Below are positions 51,610 through 59,932 of a stretch of DNA of 64,000 bases, piece by piece. Under the pieces are notes generated by a model. The model was not told the origin of the DNA. It saw only the letters and a program-made list of their open reading frames with translations, and ran no database searches. Numbering within the stretch: the stretch's first letter is position 1; every line of letters begins with the position of its first letter. The position numbers and the translations under genes were made by a program. The DNA is from Methanobacterium_D sp040373355 (GTDB lineage: Archaea > Methanobacteriota > Methanobacteria > Methanobacteriales > Methanobacteriaceae): positions 496,001 through 560,000 of the forward strand of contig NZ_CP166866.1 of assembly GCF_047495555.1 (NCBI RefSeq), in the 5' to 3' direction.

Positions 51610-52509
51610 CTAACAACATTTTTGTTTCTTTTTCTCCATTAACTTAGCATTCATCTTGTCAAATCTGGCCTTAACATAATCATATCCTTTTTCATCAAAA
51701 GGACATGCCCTTATACAGTAAGCGCAACCCTGAACACACCCTATACACTGATTAGGTTTAAATTCAATTTCTTTACCCCCAAAACATGTTTTTCTTTCTA
51801 TTAATGCACTTTCAGGACATGCTTTAACACATTTACCACATTTATCACAGTAATTTGGAATCCACGAATGTTCATTATCCTCTTTGTCCTTTAGGGGCAG
51901 ATTTACAATACTAACAAATATTGCTGAAATTTTCTGTCTTGGACCAAGTTCTGGTGTTATTAGAAGACCATCTTTTCCTATATATCCTAAACCTGCATAC
52001 TGGCCAAGTAGAGAATAGTTAACATTTCCTTCAAAGGGATGAGCAACTTCGGTTGCAAATCCATTTTTCCTGAGGTAATCTGAAAGTTTATATGTTATTT
52101 CACCAAATTCTCTATAAAATGAACTATTCAATCTATAAGCTTCTTTACCAGGTTCAGTTTCAGTAATACGTTTATCAAGTTCCATGGTTAGTACAATAGT
52201 AGGAGAATACTGAATGAATTTATCTTTAATTAGTAATTCAGGAGTAAGTTGAGTGTATCCTATGCTTTTAACTCCTAATGAATGAGCATATTTTTCAAAT
52301 TCTTCAAGATAATTAGAAGATGCAATGAATTCAGGTTTATCTGGATTTTCTATAAGTGATGTATCCGGATATTCGTCACAACCGCATCCACATGCATCTT
52401 CTTCTGGCATACCTATGTTATTTTCTATATCTTCACAGCCGCAACCACAGTCATTATTCTCTTTTTTAAATTTATCCCCCTCTTTAAAGCCACATCCTTT
52501 ATTTTCCAT
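51610..52509 (-). CDS. Cys-rich Fe-S protein with ferredoxin domain, QueG-like
   Basis: The 299-residue protein has two short CGCGC blocks near its N terminus (NNDCGCGCED and EDACGCGCDE, about residues 20-43) and ends in KCC. In between lies a QueG/epoxyqueuosine-reductase-like region: YSLLGQYAGLGYIGKDGLLITPELG near residue 165 and two [4Fe-4S] motifs, CDKCGKCVKAC and CIGCVQGCAYCIRAC. The extra cysteine clusters are typical of metal- or metalloid-binding proteins. It is the first gene of the arsR-arsC run, which points to metalloid handling, but its reaction is unknown. Confidence 0.7.
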   Translation of the reverse strand: MENKGCGFKEGDKFKKENNDCGCGCEDIENNIGMPEEDACGCGCDEYPDTSLIENPDKPEFIASSNYLEEFEKYAHSLGVKSIGYTQLTPELLIKDKFIQYSPTIVLTMELDKRITETEPGKEAYRLNSSFYREFGEITYKLSDYLRKNGFATEVAHPFEGNVNYSLLGQYAGLGYIGKDGLLITPELGPRQKISAIFVSIVNLPLKDKEDNEHSWIPNYCDKCGKCVKACPESALIERKTCFGGKEIEFKPNQCIGCVQGCAYCIRACPFDEKGYDYVKARFDKMNAKLMEKKKQKCC

Positions 52510-52553
52510 GATTTATCTCCTTTTTAACTCGTTAATTAATTCAGTATAATTCC

Positions 52554-52579
52554 ATATATCCAAATGTATCGATATATCC
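52554..52579. promoter_or_regulatory. possible ArsR operator (direct repeat ATATATCC)
   Basis: ATATATCC occurs at 52554-52561 and again at 52572-52579, with TATCGATA between them, in the divergent spacer upstream of the Fe-S/arsR run. ArsR proteins bind AT-rich symmetric sites. This is a positional suggestion only. Confidence 0.3.
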
Positions 52580-52715
52580 GGTTGTTAAAAGTAGTATATA
52601 AAAGTACTTAAAAACCCAATTTTCAGTCAAAAATTAAAACTAATATCAAATTTATATAATACTTCATAGAAATTAAGACAATTATTGGATAAATTGAAGA
52701 TGGAGAAAAAAATAG

Positions 52716-54068
52716 ATGAATATAGTTATAGTAGGAGGCGGAGCTGGAGGGCTAACCGCTGCTTCACATATAAGAAAATACGATACAAACGCAAAAATAA
52801 CTGTAATAACCATGGATAAACATGTTGCATATTCTCCATGTGCAATACCTTATGTTTTGTGCGGAGAAGTGGAATGTTTTGATGACATTATAATGCATCA
52901 GCCGGAAGACTATCTGGAAAGGGATATTGATATTCTAACAGAAACAGAAGTCTTTGAAATCGATAGCGGGCAAAATAAGATAAAATATCATAGATTGAAT
53001 GATAAATCTACTGAAGAAGAATTATCATATGATTATCTTGTAATAGCTACTGGTGCAACTTCCTTTATTCCCCCTGTAAAGGGAAGTGACTTAGAAGGTG
53101 TTTTTAAGATTAGAACCATAGAAGACGGTTTTAAAATTAAAGAATACGCCGAAAAAAGCAAAAATGCAATAGTTATAGGTGCAGGATTAATAGGCCTTGA
53201 AACAGCTTATGGACTTAAAAAAATGGGCCTAAAAGTTACTGTAATTGAGATGGTGCCCCAGATCGTTCCAAGATCATTAGATCCAGATATGGCAGAGATT
53301 ATTCAAAAGTATATGGAAAAAGAGGGTATTAACGTTGTACTTGGAAAACCACTGGAAAAAATAGTCGGTGAAGAATATGTCCAGGGTGCAATTGTTGGGG
53401 ATGAAGACCTGGATGCAGATATGGTTATAATGGCTACAGGTATCAGGCCTCAAACCAAACTAGCTAAAATGGCAGGATGTGAACTTGGAAGATGGGCCAT
53501 AATTGTAAATGAAAAGATGCAGACATCTATACCAAATATATATGCTGTTGGAGATTGCGTTGAGGTAATTGATGCTATAACTGGCCATAATACACAATCT
53601 CCACTTGGAACAGCTGCAGTAAGGCAGGGAAAAATTGCAGCTAAAAATATAATTGGCATAAAATCAGAATTTAAACCAGTTTTAAATTCAATGGTTTCAA
53701 AGATTGGAGATCTAGAATTTGGTGCGGTGGGTATAACCCGTACTTTTGCACTTCAAAATGGAATAGAAGTAATTTCTGGGAAAAGAAAAGCTCTTACTAA
53801 AGCTCGTTATTATCCCGGCGCTAAACCTATTGATGTTAAGATAACATGCGACCTTAAAGGTAAAATTATAGGTTGTCAGATAATTGCAGAAGAAAGAGTG
53901 GCTGAAAGAGTGGATACAATGTCTCTAGCTATAGCAAAAGGAATCACTTGCTCTGAATTAGCTTCAATGGAGTTTTCATATGCTCCACCAGTTTCCATGG
54001 TAATAGATCCGATTATTCTTGCAGCAGAAGATGCCTGCGAGAAATTGAAAGAATTAAATGGAGATTAA
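52716..54068 (+). CDS. CoA-disulfide reductase/NADH oxidase-like flavoprotein
   Basis: The 450-residue pyridine-nucleotide-disulfide oxidoreductase has FAD motif IVGGGAGGLTAASHI at the start. The single-cysteine active site is YSPCAIPYVLCGE near residue 43, where a Cys-thiolate is used in CoADR and peroxide/O2-reducing NADH oxidases. NAD-binding VIGAGLIGLETAYGL is near residue 152, and the C-terminal dimerisation domain is complete. It probably reduces disulfides or O2. It diverges from the arsR run and converges with hcp. Confidence 0.88.
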   Translation: MNIVIVGGGAGGLTAASHIRKYDTNAKITVITMDKHVAYSPCAIPYVLCGEVECFDDIIMHQPEDYLERDIDILTETEVFEIDSGQNKIKYHRLNDKSTEEELSYDYLVIATGATSFIPPVKGSDLEGVFKIRTIEDGFKIKEYAEKSKNAIVIGAGLIGLETAYGLKKMGLKVTVIEMVPQIVPRSLDPDMAEIIQKYMEKEGINVVLGKPLEKIVGEEYVQGAIVGDEDLDADMVIMATGIRPQTKLAKMAGCELGRWAIIVNEKMQTSIPNIYAVGDCVEVIDAITGHNTQSPLGTAAVRQGKIAAKNIIGIKSEFKPVLNSMVSKIGDLEFGAVGITRTFALQNGIEVISGKRKALTKARYYPGAKPIDVKITCDLKGKIIGCQIIAEERVAERVDTMSLAIAKGITCSELASMEFSYAPPVSMVIDPIILAAEDACEKLKELNGD

Positions 54069-54087
54069 AATAGTCTTTCTATAAAAA

Positions 54088-54105
54088 TATGGGAATTATC
54101 CCATA
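54088..54105. terminator. bidirectional hairpin between the flavoprotein gene and hcp
   Basis: TATGGGA (54088-54094) pairs with TCCCATA (54099-54105) around a 4-base loop that contains the hcp stop codon. Both convergent transcripts would form this stem. Confidence 0.5.
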
Positions 54106-55454
54106 ATTGTTTTTATATCCTCTTTAGGATCTCCAATTACTTTTATGTCATAGTTTTCAACTAAAACATTTAGAATATCATCATTTACCCATGCCGGGAC
54201 AATTGGACCGAGATATATTCCTTTAATTCCAAGAGCTAGAAGACTCCACAGTATAGCTGCAGCTTTCTGTTCCATCCAGCTTAAAACAATTGTTAGAGGA
54301 AGATCGTTTATTTCAAGACCAAATAATTCAGATAGCGCTGCTACAATGTCAATTCCAACAATAGCATCATTACATTGTCCTAAATCTATTAATCTTGGAA
54401 TTCCTTCGATATCTCCTAGTTCTAGATCATTGAATCTGTATTTACCACATGCTAGGGTTAATACTACAGTGTCTTCTGGTAAGTTCTGTACAAATTCTCT
54501 GTAGTAACTGGTTTTAGGTAAGGGGGAGTCACATCCTCCTACAAGGAAGAATCTTCTGATTTTTCCAGATTCTACAAGTTCCTTTATTTTTGGTGCAAGT
54601 GAAAGAACAGTGGAAGCACCAAATCCAGTTGTAAATACTTTTTCTCCTGCTTCTTCTTCAAGTTCAGGTAATGATTTTGTTTTTTCAATTAATGGTGTGA
54701 AATCATAGTTTTCTATGTGTTCTACTTCAGGTAATTGTGCAACTCCGGATGTGAATATTTTTTCTTTGTAATCATCTCTAGGGATTAATGCACAGTTTGA
54801 TGTAGCCAGGGAGGCAACTGGATATTTTGAAAAAGTTTTTCTTTGATCAAACCATAGCCCTCCAAGCTGGCCTACAAGGTGGTCGAATTTTTTAAATTCG
54901 GGGTAACCATGAGCTGGAAGGAGTTCTGAATGAGTGTATACATTTATTCCAGTTCCTTCTGTTTGTTTAAGTAATTCATAAAGTGCTTTAAGACTGTGTC
55001 CAGTTGCTACTATAGCATGACCTTTTCTAGTTCCAGTAGTTACTTCTGTAGGTTCTGGTTCTCCGTAAGTTTCTATATGAGCTTTTTTAAGGAGCTGCAT
55101 TGTTTTTATGTTCATTTCACCAGCTTCAAGTGCCAATTTAACGAATTCTCCTGCATCCTGATTAACATTAGTAAGGGTTGAGTAAAATCCTCTTTCTAAA
55201 AATCCGTCAATATCTGGATCTGTATATCCTAATTCCCTTGCATGGTAAAGGTAAGCAGATATTCCTTTGATTGCAAATAAAAGGTTATCCTGTAGCCTTG
55301 CAACTGTCGCTTCTTTCCCACATACCCCTTTTACGGTGCATCCATTTCCTTTTACTGTTTGGGAGCACTGGTAACAAAACATATCCAATTTTTCTTTTAC
55401 CATTGAATTTCCACATCCTTCTGATTCAGAATTATTCCTTCTAAATAGTTTCAT
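54096..55454 (-). CDS. hcp: hybrid cluster protein (hydroxylamine reductase)
   Basis: The 452-residue Hcp carries N-terminal cluster ligands CYQC...CTVKGVC (about residues 27-45). The hybrid-cluster ligands follow in GHSLKALYELL, NCALIPRD, VGGCDSPLP, LTLACGKYRFND and DLGQCND. Hcp reduces NO or hydroxylamine in anaerobes and protects against nitrosative stress. GGAGGG precedes the ATG. A TTCG-N8-CGAA site lies about 25 bp upstream and an msvR-like gene diverges from it, so redox control is likely. Confidence 0.93.
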   Translation of the reverse strand: MKLFRRNNSESEGCGNSMVKEKLDMFCYQCSQTVKGNGCTVKGVCGKEATVARLQDNLLFAIKGISAYLYHARELGYTDPDIDGFLERGFYSTLTNVNQDAGEFVKLALEAGEMNIKTMQLLKKAHIETYGEPEPTEVTTGTRKGHAIVATGHSLKALYELLKQTEGTGINVYTHSELLPAHGYPEFKKFDHLVGQLGGLWFDQRKTFSKYPVASLATSNCALIPRDDYKEKIFTSGVAQLPEVEHIENYDFTPLIEKTKSLPELEEEAGEKVFTTGFGASTVLSLAPKIKELVESGKIRRFFLVGGCDSPLPKTSYYREFVQNLPEDTVVLTLACGKYRFNDLELGDIEGIPRLIDLGQCNDAIVGIDIVAALSELFGLEINDLPLTIVLSWMEQKAAAILWSLLALGIKGIYLGPIVPAWVNDDILNVLVENYDIKVIGDPKEDIKTIMG

Positions 55455-55476
55455 ACTATCCCTCCAATATATTATG

Positions 55477-55492
55477 TTCGCACACTTACGAA
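55477..55492. promoter_or_regulatory. TTCG-N8-CGAA inverted repeat upstream of hcp (MsvR-type site)
   Basis: TTCG (55477-55480), eight bases, CGAA (55489-55492). MsvR of M. thermautotrophicus is reported to bind TTCG/CGAA-type repeats. This copy is in the 191-bp spacer between hcp and the msvR-like gene, with a further CGAA (ATACGAAC) near 55510. A matching site lies at 58238-58253. Confidence 0.6.
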
Positions 55493-55645
55493 TGTTTTAT
55501 AGTATACGAACAGTAGTATATATAAGTTGCGGTGAACATAAATTCTAGTAGCAACCGCTATAACTCAAATTAGAAAAGAATATATATGCGGCTTTAATTA
55601 GGAATAAAGGACATTTTAAAGTTTATATGGGAGAGAATAATCCTA

Positions 55646-56416
55646 ATGAGTGAGAGAAAACAAAATAATGGTGACAACACGCAAATAGAACTTTTTGCAA
55701 CTTCATATGGTGTTAGAGCAGTGGATAGCCCTGTAAAAGCTAAAATATTATCAATGCTTAGGGAAGGTGAATTAAGTTTTGACCAAATCGTAGAATTATC
55801 TGGAAAAGCTAAATCTACAGTATCTGTGCATCTAAAAAAGCTCGTAAGTGATGGAATCATCGCATCTAAACCTGATCCTGATGATGCCTGAAAAAAAATA
55901 TTCTTTATTAATTCAGAATACTTAGGAGATTTATCCCGTGAAAAGAAATTAGGGGATGATTTAGAAGATTATGTATCTAACTATGTCATGAGTGATGGAG
56001 ATCCATTTGAATTTTTCAGATTAATGTTTAAGACCATAAGAGTGGGTTTAATTAGTCAGGGAGTGAATATTGACCCTATACTCCATGAAGCCGGCATAAA
56101 CGTTGGGAATGCGCTTTATGAGAGAGTTTATGATCCAGATATAAACAAATTCTTGGGAAATATTGCTCAGTTTTGGGAAACACACTATTTAGGAGGCGTA
56201 AGTGTAAAAAGCCTTGAACCATTGGTAATTAATGTTTCTGAATGTTATGAATGCAGACATTTACCATATCTTGGAAAACCAGCGTGTGCATTTGATGCCG
56301 GAATTCTAAAAGCGCTTTTTTCTACATATTACAAAGACAAAAGAACTGTTGATGAAACCAAATGTTACGCTATGGGCGATAAATATTGCTGTTTTGTCAT
56401 AGAAAAAAGTGAATAA
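55646..56416 (+). pseudogene. msvR-like regulator with an in-frame TGA
   Basis: One frame of 256 codons encodes an N-terminal HTH (KAKILSMLREGELSFDQIVE, STVSVHLKKLVSDGI) and a C-terminal V4R domain with the cysteine-rich ending ECYECRHLPYLGKPACAFD and KCYAMGDKYCCF. It is closely related throughout to the intact msvR at 58316. A single TGA at 55889-55891, where the paralogue has CGA (Arg), separates the two domains. No other lesion is seen. A C-to-T nonsense change is likely; readthrough or sequencing error is possible. It diverges from hcp. Confidence 0.75.
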
Positions 56417-56502
56417 ATACTTATTTTAAAAAATCTACTCAACACTTAAAATAAAAGTAAAAGGGAAATGAGAGTAGGAGGAGGTAGTAAAGCGACAACT
56501 AC

Positions 56503-56919
56503 TTAAAAATATCTCTCCAGAATCCCTTGTAGCATTTTGGCGTGGCGTCCTTCATCTCTAGAACTTTCATCAAAGAAATCGTGTGCTGGGTCAATATCAC
56601 ACTCTTTAGCTTTTTTGGCTGCAGCTTTTTTTTCATTATTAGCCATCGTTTCTCCTTTAAGCATCATTCGGAGATTTTCTTTAAGTGAAGGTTTAATTAC
56701 ACCGTTCATTTCTGCAAAATGGGATGCATGCTCTGCTTCCTCATGCGCAATTGTTTTTAATACTTCAGCTACTTCTGGCATTCCTTCTCTTTGAGCTAAT
56801 CTTGCCATTGCAAGGTACATTCCTACTTCCAGGCATTCACCATTGAAGTTAGCATTTACTAAATCTTCTATATCTGTTCCTTTACAAATTCCAATTTCAT
56901 GTTCGTTTATTATTTTCAT
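56503..56919 (-). CDS. rubrerythrin-like ferritin-fold protein (Rlp)
   Basis: The 138-residue protein has two ExxH diiron motifs, HEEAEHASHF near residue 70 and SRDEGRHAKML near residue 120, and no rubredoxin domain. In M. thermautotrophicus the order fpaA-rlp-rub is known as an MsvR-controlled operon; here rlp follows fpaA by 20 bp but the rubredoxin gene is missing downstream. It probably removes peroxide. The start at 56919 follows GGAGG; an in-frame ATG upstream is less likely. Confidence 0.85.
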   Translation of the reverse strand: MKIINEHEIGICKGTDIEDLVNANFNGECLEVGMYLAMARLAQREGMPEVAEVLKTIAHEEAEHASHFAEMNGVIKPSLKENLRMMLKGETMANNEKKAAAKKAKECDIDPAHDFFDESSRDEGRHAKMLQGILERYF

Positions 56920-56939
56920 ATTAAATTCCTCCACTTAAA

Positions 56940-58166
56940 TTAGAGAGTTTTAACCTCTTGAGCTAACTTTTTACCTGCTTCAAAGCACTGTTCGAGTTCA
57001 TCTGCATCTGGTACATAGTACATTTCATACTGGTCCTTAACCTGGAATCCGCATGTTGTTAAATCATCTGCCAGTGTTTTTGGAGCCCCACCTTGACCAC
57101 CCATTGAACCGAATGTTACTGCAAGTCTTTTTCTACCAGTTCTATTGAACTTAAGTCCACGTAAATAGTATATTAAGTCTCCAACACTTGGAAATGGCTC
57201 ATCGTATATTGTAGGCGTTCCAAGAGCTATTGCCTTACTATCTAAAATGTCTTTTACAATTTCACTTCGCTCATCTTCATAGAGGAAGTACATTTTTACG
57301 TCTACTCCTTCACTCATAACTCCATTTGCAAATGCATGAGCCATTTTTTGGGTTGAACCGTGCATTGTATCATAAATAATAGTCACTTTATCTTCGCAGA
57401 CTCCTGTTGCCCAATTACTGTAAGCTCCTATAATTTTCATTGGATCTGTCCAGATTTGCCCGTGTGCTGGTGCAATCATCTTAATTTGTTCTAGAAGTCC
57501 TAAATCTGTGACTTCCTGGAATTTTTTAAGCACTAATTTGGATAACGGTGTTACAAGGTTTGCATAAAATTTCTTTGCACCGTCCATTAGCACATAATCT
57601 GGTATTTCATTATCATATCTTTGAGTAAAACATAAATGTTGACCAAATGCATCGTTAGGGAATAAAATACCCTCTTCTACAAGCAATGTGAACATGCTGT
57701 CAGGCCAGTGTAGTAAAAATGCTTCTAAGAAAGCAAGTGTTTTTCCACCTAAATCTAAAGTTTGACCTGTACCTACTGTAATAAATTCAGCATCTGAAAC
57801 TGAAGGGAAATGCTTTTTAAGTCCCCCAATTGCAATTTCGGTACAGTATATTGGTGCTTCAGGATATTTTTTGTGTAATTCCGGTAAAAGCCCACTATGG
57901 TCTTTTTCCACGTGGTTTTGGACAATTACATCTATCCTTTCTTTTCCTTCTTTTTTAAGAGCGTCCTCTATTCTTCCCATCATTTCAGGGAATGTTCCAG
58001 GATATGAGTTATCTATTAGTGCAACTTTATCTTCTCCAAATACCATGTAAGCGTTGTAACTTGTTCCATTAAGAGTATAACCATGGTATTTCCTTAAATC
58101 CCAATCTAAAACTCCTACCCAATAAACTCCATCTTTAATTTTTACTGCTTCTGCATTCATGTTCAT
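56940..58166 (-). CDS. fpaA: F420H2 oxidase, flavodiiron protein
   Basis: The 408-residue flavodiiron protein reduces O2 to water with F420H2. The N-terminal beta-lactamase-like domain has diiron ligands HVEKDHSG near residue 82, LHWPDS and the NDAFGQHLC block. The C-terminal flavodoxin domain starts near residue 255 (IIYDTMHGSTQKMAHA) with the FMN loops GTPTIYDEPFPS and FGSMGGQGGA. It is the first gene of the fpaA-rlp operon and diverges from msvR across a spacer with TTCG/CGAA sites. Confidence 0.93.
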   Translation of the reverse strand: MNMNAEAVKIKDGVYWVGVLDWDLRKYHGYTLNGTSYNAYMVFGEDKVALIDNSYPGTFPEMMGRIEDALKKEGKERIDVIVQNHVEKDHSGLLPELHKKYPEAPIYCTEIAIGGLKKHFPSVSDAEFITVGTGQTLDLGGKTLAFLEAFLLHWPDSMFTLLVEEGILFPNDAFGQHLCFTQRYDNEIPDYVLMDGAKKFYANLVTPLSKLVLKKFQEVTDLGLLEQIKMIAPAHGQIWTDPMKIIGAYSNWATGVCEDKVTIIYDTMHGSTQKMAHAFANGVMSEGVDVKMYFLYEDERSEIVKDILDSKAIALGTPTIYDEPFPSVGDLIYYLRGLKFNRTGRKRLAVTFGSMGGQGGAPKTLADDLTTCGFQVKDQYEMYYVPDADELEQCFEAGKKLAQEVKTL

Positions 58167-58192
58167 CCTCCTAAATTTAGTTTGGTTTCTTC

Positions 58193-58271
58193 CGAATGTA
58201 TGGTCATATCCGAACTAATTATATATAAATTTTTCTGTTCGGGATAAGCCGAATGTACTTATATATCCGAA
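58193..58271. promoter_or_regulatory. MsvR-type operator cluster between fpaA and msvR
   Basis: The core site TTCGG-N6-CCGAA lies at 58238-58253 (TTCG-N8-CGAA). Further CGAA half-sites are at 58193, 58211 and 58268. The last two sit in a direct repeat TATCCGAACTAA. Several copies in a 149-bp divergent spacer fit cooperative control of fpaA and msvR by MsvR, as reported for M. thermautotrophicus. Confidence 0.65.
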
Positions 58272-58315
58272 CTAAATATATGATAGAACGACCAAAGTAG
58301 AAATGAGGTTAGATT

Positions 58316-59074
58316 ATGGCAGAAAAAATAGGGCAGAAAAGATCAAATGTAGAACTCTTCTCAACACCCGAAGGTATAAATATAATAAAAAGCCCAATGA
58401 AGGCCGAAATCATCTCTTTATTAAAGAACAATGAAATGAGTTTTGATAAAATTGTAGAACATACAGGTAAATCAAAATCAACTGTATCAGAGCACCTTCA
58501 AGGGCTTGTTGATCAAAATATTATTGACCAAAAATCTGATCCAGAGGATCGACGAAGGAAGATATTTTATATAAAATCAAGGTATTTGGGCGGCGTTTCA
58601 AGTGAAAAAGAAGTTGATGAAGAAAAATTCGATCTAAAATTTGATATTTCAGATTATAAAAATCCATTTGAATTCTATCGCCTCTTATTTAGAACAATAA
58701 GAGTAGCTTTACTTAAGGAAGGAATTAATATTGATCCTTTACTCCATGATGCAGGTATAAACATTGGAAAGACACTGTATAATGATCTTAAAGCTGATGA
58801 ACTAGATGAATTTGTTAAAAATATCGCTGAACTCTGGGAAATAAATAAATTAGGACGAATAGAAGTTAAGAGTATTGACCCTTTAGTTATAAACGCTTAT
58901 GACTGCTTTGAATGTGAAGATCTACCTAAAATTGGAAGATCTGCATGTGCATTTGATTCAGGCGTGCTGGAAGCTGTATTTTCAAATTATTTTGGCCACA
59001 AAGTTAATGCAGAAGAAGTTAAATGCTATGCTAAAGGCGATGAATACTGCTGCTTTGTAATTAAGCAAAAATAA
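58316..59074 (+). CDS. msvR: MsvR-family redox regulator
   Basis: The 252-residue regulator has an ArsR-like HTH (KAEIISLLKNNEMSFDKIVE and STVSEHLQGLVDQNII, residues 23-62) and a C-terminal V4R domain of about 125 residues. Cysteines cluster in YDCFECEDL, SACAFDSG and KCYAKGDEYCC near the end. MsvR represses the F420H2 oxidase operon when reduced and releases DNA on oxidation of V4R cysteines, as described for M. thermautotrophicus. It is divergent to fpaA and is the intact paralogue of the broken gene at 55646. GAGGTTAG precedes the ATG. Confidence 0.88.
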   Translation: MAEKIGQKRSNVELFSTPEGINIIKSPMKAEIISLLKNNEMSFDKIVEHTGKSKSTVSEHLQGLVDQNIIDQKSDPEDRRRKIFYIKSRYLGGVSSEKEVDEEKFDLKFDISDYKNPFEFYRLLFRTIRVALLKEGINIDPLLHDAGINIGKTLYNDLKADELDEFVKNIAELWEINKLGRIEVKSIDPLVINAYDCFECEDLPKIGRSACAFDSGVLEAVFSNYFGHKVNAEEVKCYAKGDEYCCFVIKQK

Positions 59075-59093
59075 AAGAATAAATTGAATTTAA

Positions 59094-59837
59094 TTAGATA
59101 TTTTTAAGGAATTGGAATATAGCATTTATTGTTTGTTTTTGTTGTTCCTCTCTGGCAATGGTACTATTATTATCTCCGGTCTGCACGCCATAATTACCAA
59201 CATTATAATGATTACCCCCTTCGATGGTAACGAACGTGGTATTAGCCGGAAATTTATTTTTATTCGTTTCAATATCCTCAACTTGAGTAAGTGCATCAAT
59301 AGAACCTCTAATGGATAGCGCCTTAAATGTAGCATTGGAAGCATCGGAATTAGGATAAGAAGCCAAATATATAACTCCGTTAATTTTATCCTGGTGATCT
59401 ACAGCATAATCTGATGCAAAAACACCACCTAATGAATGGCCCATCATTACCCATTTAGTTATTTCTGTATGATTTACTATGGCACCATCAGCTTTATTGA
59501 GTGCAAAAACAGCTAAATTAAAAGGCATTTTTACAATTATTGTAGTATAGCCATTTTCTGCTAACTTAGATGCTATAACAGAATATGCCTCTGGTTGAAC
59601 CTTACCTCCAGGATAGAATATTATTCCGATAGTACTCTTTTTGCCTGTAGGAGTAAATGTAATATAATCATCTGTATTTTGCACAGTGTAAGAATTAGTT
59701 AAGTTAAGTGCGGCTAAAGCTGTGCTATCCGCTTTATAGTAATCAGAAACGTAAATTACAAAGCTAACTATTCCAATTAACAATACAGTTAAGATTATTA
59801 TCCCAATTAATTTCTTTTTAGAGCCTACATATTTCAT
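59094..59837 (-). CDS. membrane-anchored alpha/beta hydrolase
   Basis: The protein (247 residues from the ATG at 59837) has an N-terminal transmembrane anchor (IGIIILTVLLIGIVSFVIYV). An alpha/beta hydrolase domain outside the membrane follows, with IIFYPGGKVQPEAY at the oxyanion strand, nucleophile VMMGHSLGGVFA and histidine in IEGGNHYNVGNYG. The aspartate is probably in the GSIDALT region. GGGT upstream supports this start; an in-frame ATG nine codons earlier lacks a site. Substrate unknown. Confidence 0.8.
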   Translation of the reverse strand: MKYVGSKKKLIGIIILTVLLIGIVSFVIYVSDYYKADSTALAALNLTNSYTVQNTDDYITFTPTGKKSTIGIIFYPGGKVQPEAYSVIASKLAENGYTTIIVKMPFNLAVFALNKADGAIVNHTEITKWVMMGHSLGGVFASDYAVDHQDKINGVIYLASYPNSDASNATFKALSIRGSIDALTQVEDIETNKNKFPANTTFVTIEGGNHYNVGNYGVQTGDNNSTIAREEQQKQTINAIFQFLKNI

Positions 59838-59932
59838 AAGATACCCTAAATATATCATAATCAATAAAACATATAAAATTAAGCATATAAAATGTGGTTT
59901 TAAAAAAATGATTATTATGAATTATTTATGCA

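Noticed and set aside
55889..55891. TGA as a selenocysteine codon in the msvR-like gene
   Set aside because: The paralogue has arginine here, not cysteine, and I found no SECIS-like element or Sec machinery in the window.
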